Source: Burkholderiales bacterium JOSHI_001
Lineage (GTDB): Bacteria > Pseudomonadota > Gammaproteobacteria > Burkholderiales > Burkholderiaceae_C
Length of the DNA: 64,000 nucleotides
Assembly: GCA_000244995.1 (NCBI GenBank)
Contig: CM001438.1
Span: 4,754,096 to 4,818,095, forward strand
Direction of reading: 5' to 3'
Made by a program: the position numbers and the translations under genes. Under the pieces are notes generated by a model, which saw only the letters and a program-made list of their open reading frames with translations, ran no database searches and was not told where the DNA came from. How positions within the stretch are numbered: position 1 is the first letter of the stretch; every line of letters starts with the position of its first letter. Of this stretch, positions 62,240 through 64,000 are shown in pieces.

Positions 62240-63523
62240 TCATTGCGGCAGCAAGCCAAGCGCCTGACGCCAGGCGGAGATGGCGGCGGCCAGTTCGATT
62301 CGTGCGCGTGCGGCCTGGCGGTCGGCCTCGGCGGCCTCGGCCTCGATGCGCAGCCGTGTGGGCAGGTCGGTTTCGCCCATGCGGAAGGACTTGTCGAAGA
62401 AGCCGCGCGACTCACCAGCCAGTTGCGCTCGGCGGTTGGCAGCTGCCAGCTGCAACTTCGCCCCGTCGGCACGCGCCTTGGCGGCGTCGCGCTCGCCGGC
62501 CAGACGGGCTCGTTCCAGGTTCAACTGCGCCTGCAGCTCCAGGGCGTCGGCCTTGGCCGCGGCAGTGCGTGCATCGTGGCGCGGCCCCGCTCCGAAGGGG
62601 ATGCGCACGCCCACGGTGAAGGTTTGCTGCCAGGCCTCGCCAGAGAGGCCACGGTCGCGTGTGGTGGCCACCGTCAGCTCGGGGTTGGCGCGCGTTTGCG
62701 TGGCCGCCAAGGCAGCAGTACCTTCAGCCACTGCAGCGCGGTCCTTCAACGCCAGCAATTCACCGTGCGCATCCAGGTCAGTCACGGTCGCGTCGGGCGG
62801 TGCCTCGGCGCCAGGGTCGGCAGGGCTGGCCTTGAAGTCCATGGTGGGCGAGGCCACCAGCGTGCGCAGCGAAAGCTCGGCCACCACCACGGCGGCGTCG
62901 GCCTGTGCTACCGACGCCTGCGCAGCGGCCACAGCGCCATCGGCCTGGTGCTGGTCGGCCTGAGCCAGATCGCCGGCCTTGAGGCGCTTGCCCACGTCGG
63001 CCGCAATCCGCTGCGCACTGTCGAGCTGGCCCTGCGCAGTGGCAGCCTCAGCGCGCGCACGTTGCCAGTTCCACCATGCCTCACGCACGCTGGCTGCCAC
63101 CCGCAACTGGGCCGCCAAGGTCCGGCTTTCGAGGGCGAGGCCTTCTGCCTGGGCCAATGCCTGACTGCGCCCCCGTTCGCCGGGCAACCACAGTGGAATG
63201 GCCAGGCCCGCCTCGTACTCGCGGGCACCTAGATTGCGGTTCAAGCGGTCGGTCTTGCCTGTCAGTTCCACCGCCACAGGTTCGGGCGTCCACGACGCGG
63301 CGGCCCGCTGCTGCGCGCGGGCAGCGTCGCGGCGTGCGGTCAGCGCGGACACTTCGGGCTGTCTGGCCCATGTGGCTTCGAAAGCCTGGCTCAAGGTCAG
63401 GCGTTCAGGCTTCGCAGGTGCCTGGGCCAATACTCCTGGGGAAACAGCGCTGAGCGCCACCGTCAGGAGAGCGCCGGCCGTGCTTCGCCAGCGCGTGTGC
63501 GCAATGAATTTTCCTCGGTACAT
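62240..63523 (-). CDS. czcC: RND outer-membrane channel (CzcC-type TolC protein)
   Basis: 427 aa. A signal peptide (about 1-35, ALLTVALSAVSPGVLAQ) and the OEP/TolC helical repeats (LTLSQAFEATWARQPEVSALTARRDAARAQQ..., EGTAALAATQTRANPELTVATTRD...). It is the outer-membrane part of the tripartite pump. Start at 63523 is an ATG with GGAG 8 nt upstream; the upstream in-frame codon at 63547 is a TTG and less likely. It is 62 bp ahead of the accessory protein gene. Confidence 0.86.
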   Translation of the reverse strand: MYRGKFIAHTRWRSTAGALLTVALSAVSPGVLAQAPAKPERLTLSQAFEATWARQPEVSALTARRDAARAQQRAAASWTPEPVAVELTGKTDRLNRNLGAREYEAGLAIPLWLPGERGRSQALAQAEGLALESRTLAAQLRVAASVREAWWNWQRARAEAATAQGQLDSAQRIAADVGKRLKAGDLAQADQHQADGAVAAAQASVAQADAAVVVAELSLRTLVASPTMDFKASPADPGAEAPPDATVTDLDAHGELLALKDRAAVAEGTAALAATQTRANPELTVATTRDRGLSGEAWQQTFTVGVRIPFGAGPRHDARTAAAKADALELQAQLNLERARLAGERDAAKARADGAKLQLAAANRRAQLAGESRGFFDKSFRMGETDLPTRLRIEAEAAEADRQAARARIELAAAISAWRQALGLLPQ

Positions 63524-63569
63524 CCGATGCTCCAGTGTTGAAAACAACTCACGGGAGATCGACGAGGGA

Positions 63570-63587
63570 GCGACCCGGCCGGGTCGC
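63570..63587. promoter_or_regulatory. 18-bp perfect palindrome between czcI and czcC
   Basis: GCGACCCGG / CCGGGTCGC forms a perfect 18-bp palindrome, and CCGTCG-A-CGACGG follows at 63603-63615. Both lie in the 145-bp gap between czcI and czcC. Operator or mRNA stem; no U tract. Confidence 0.4.
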
Positions 63588-63668
63588 GTCGCGGCTGAGC
63601 GGCCGTCGACGACGGCACGCGCTCAGGCGCGGACGGGCTTCAGAAAGGAGAAGTGGCCGCCTCGCCGA

Positions 63669-64000
63669 TCAGGCGAGGGGCGCCCACTGAGGGCGTTCGG
63701 GCGGACTGTGCACCAGGCTGCGCACAAGCCCTGCAGCCAACATGGCCGGCTGCGAAGCAATGTCAGGAGACACCAATCCCGTCAATGGCGACACGATCCC
63801 GGAGCAGCCGCCATGGCAGTGCGCACAGTCGAAGTCATTGCCACCGGGCGTTTTGCCAGCCGCGTCACCATCGACCTGACTGGCAGTCGAGTCAGCTTGG
63901 TGCTGATGCTCGTGGTGGCCGAAGTGCTGGCTCGCCACCCCGCGTTCGTGCCCGCAATAGCTGGCCACCGCCGCCCAGGTGAACTGGAACGGCAGCAAAG
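63669..64000 (-). CDS. czcI: CzcI family protein, 5' end outside window
   Basis: The frame enters from the right edge and ends at 63669; 110 residues are visible. LLPFQFTWAAVASYCGHERG-like sequence and HFGHHEHQHQAD are hallmarks of CzcI, a small periplasmic regulator-type protein at the head of czcCBA operons. Further His and Cys (FDCAHCHGGCSG) follow. Its N-terminus, with the rest of the signal peptide, is beyond 64000. It precedes czcC by 145 bp on the same strand. Confidence 0.8.
   Translation of the reverse strand, partial: LLPFQFTWAAVASYCGHERGVASQHFGHHEHQHQADSTASQVDGDAAGKTPGGNDFDCAHCHGGCSGIVSPLTGLVSPDIASQPAMLAAGLVRSLVHSPPERPQWAPLA

Larger units (their letters stand above)
43691..64000 (+). 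mobile_element. Integrated genomic island at tRNA-Met carrying metal resistance, right end outside window
   Basis: It begins at the tRNA 3' end. In order it carries a tyrosine integrase, a second recombinase, a parA-RHH-parB partition module, cad genes and a czc operon. No copy of the tRNA 3' sequence (attR) was seen up to 64000, and no conjugation genes are visible, so its length and whether it is a conjugative element remain open. The core gene order (ftsY and its neighbours) is interrupted here. Confidence 0.75.

Noticed and set aside
43691-64000. Search for a second copy of the tRNA 3' end (attR) and for conjugation genes
   Set aside because: None recognised by eye up to the edge; the element probably continues, so no right end was called.

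Overview
The window comes from a high-GC (roughly 68-70% by eye) betaproteobacterial chromosome of the order Burkholderiales, most like the Comamonadaceae or the Rubrivivax/Leptothrix/Ideonella group. Pointers are the gene sets smg-dprA-LysM-def-fmt, pgk-pyk-fba-purC, nrdB-nrdA-ampD-pilR-pilS-ypjD-ffh, a DUF1631 protein behind secDF and a Lys/Ala-repeat histone-like protein beside nrdB. No rRNA and no CRISPR array was seen.

Region 1 (1-43.7 kb) is core chromosome. It opens with a PAS-PAS-GGDEF cyclic-di-GMP protein cut by the window edge. A leftward group follows: tsaB, rimI and a family-4 uracil-DNA glycosylase. Next are dacB, a SemiSWEET, a GDSL-like lipoprotein without its nucleophile, and a leftward purE-purK-tsaC operon. 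Then come a thioredoxin-TPR chaperone, yajC-secD-secF, DUF1631, leftward smg/dprA/LysM, rightward def-fmt-htpX, azlCD and the glycolytic pgk-pyk-fba genes followed by purC. An AT-rich gene of unknown function is fused by a 4-bp overlap to the end of purC. After it lie a histone-H1-like gene, nrdB and nrdA (with a clear promoter flanked by two NrdR-type boxes), ampD, pilR/pilS, ypjD/ccsA, ffh, a DUF2726 protein and ftsY.

Region 2 (43.69 kb to the right edge) is an integrated element. It starts directly after an intact tRNA-Met(CAT) gene and its terminator. At its edge are a pair of 10-bp direct repeats and a large tyrosine integrase. A second, divergent tyrosine recombinase and a ParA / ribbon-helix-helix / ParB partition module follow, with a cluster of perfect palindromes between the last two genes. 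The cargo is heavy-metal resistance: a YnfA protein, a DMT exporter with a histidine-packed tail, cadR and cadA with a MerR-type promoter, a DUF3703 protein, a two-component system (czcR/czcS-like), small periplasmic or membrane proteins, and a leftward czcI-czcC-(His-rich accessory)-czcB-czcA RND efflux operon. The right end of the element is not in the window.

How the parts fit: the left half holds essential translation, tRNA modification, secretion, purine, glycolysis and dNTP functions. The right half senses metals (CadR; CzcRS) and exports them across the inner membrane (CadA, DMT protein) and the whole envelope (CzcCBA). The most notable unexplained items are the AT-rich gene at a purC|purE synteny break, the palindrome cluster in the partition module, the degenerate GDSL lipoprotein, the non-canonical TM4 motif in the CzcA-like pump and a G11 tract in czcB.
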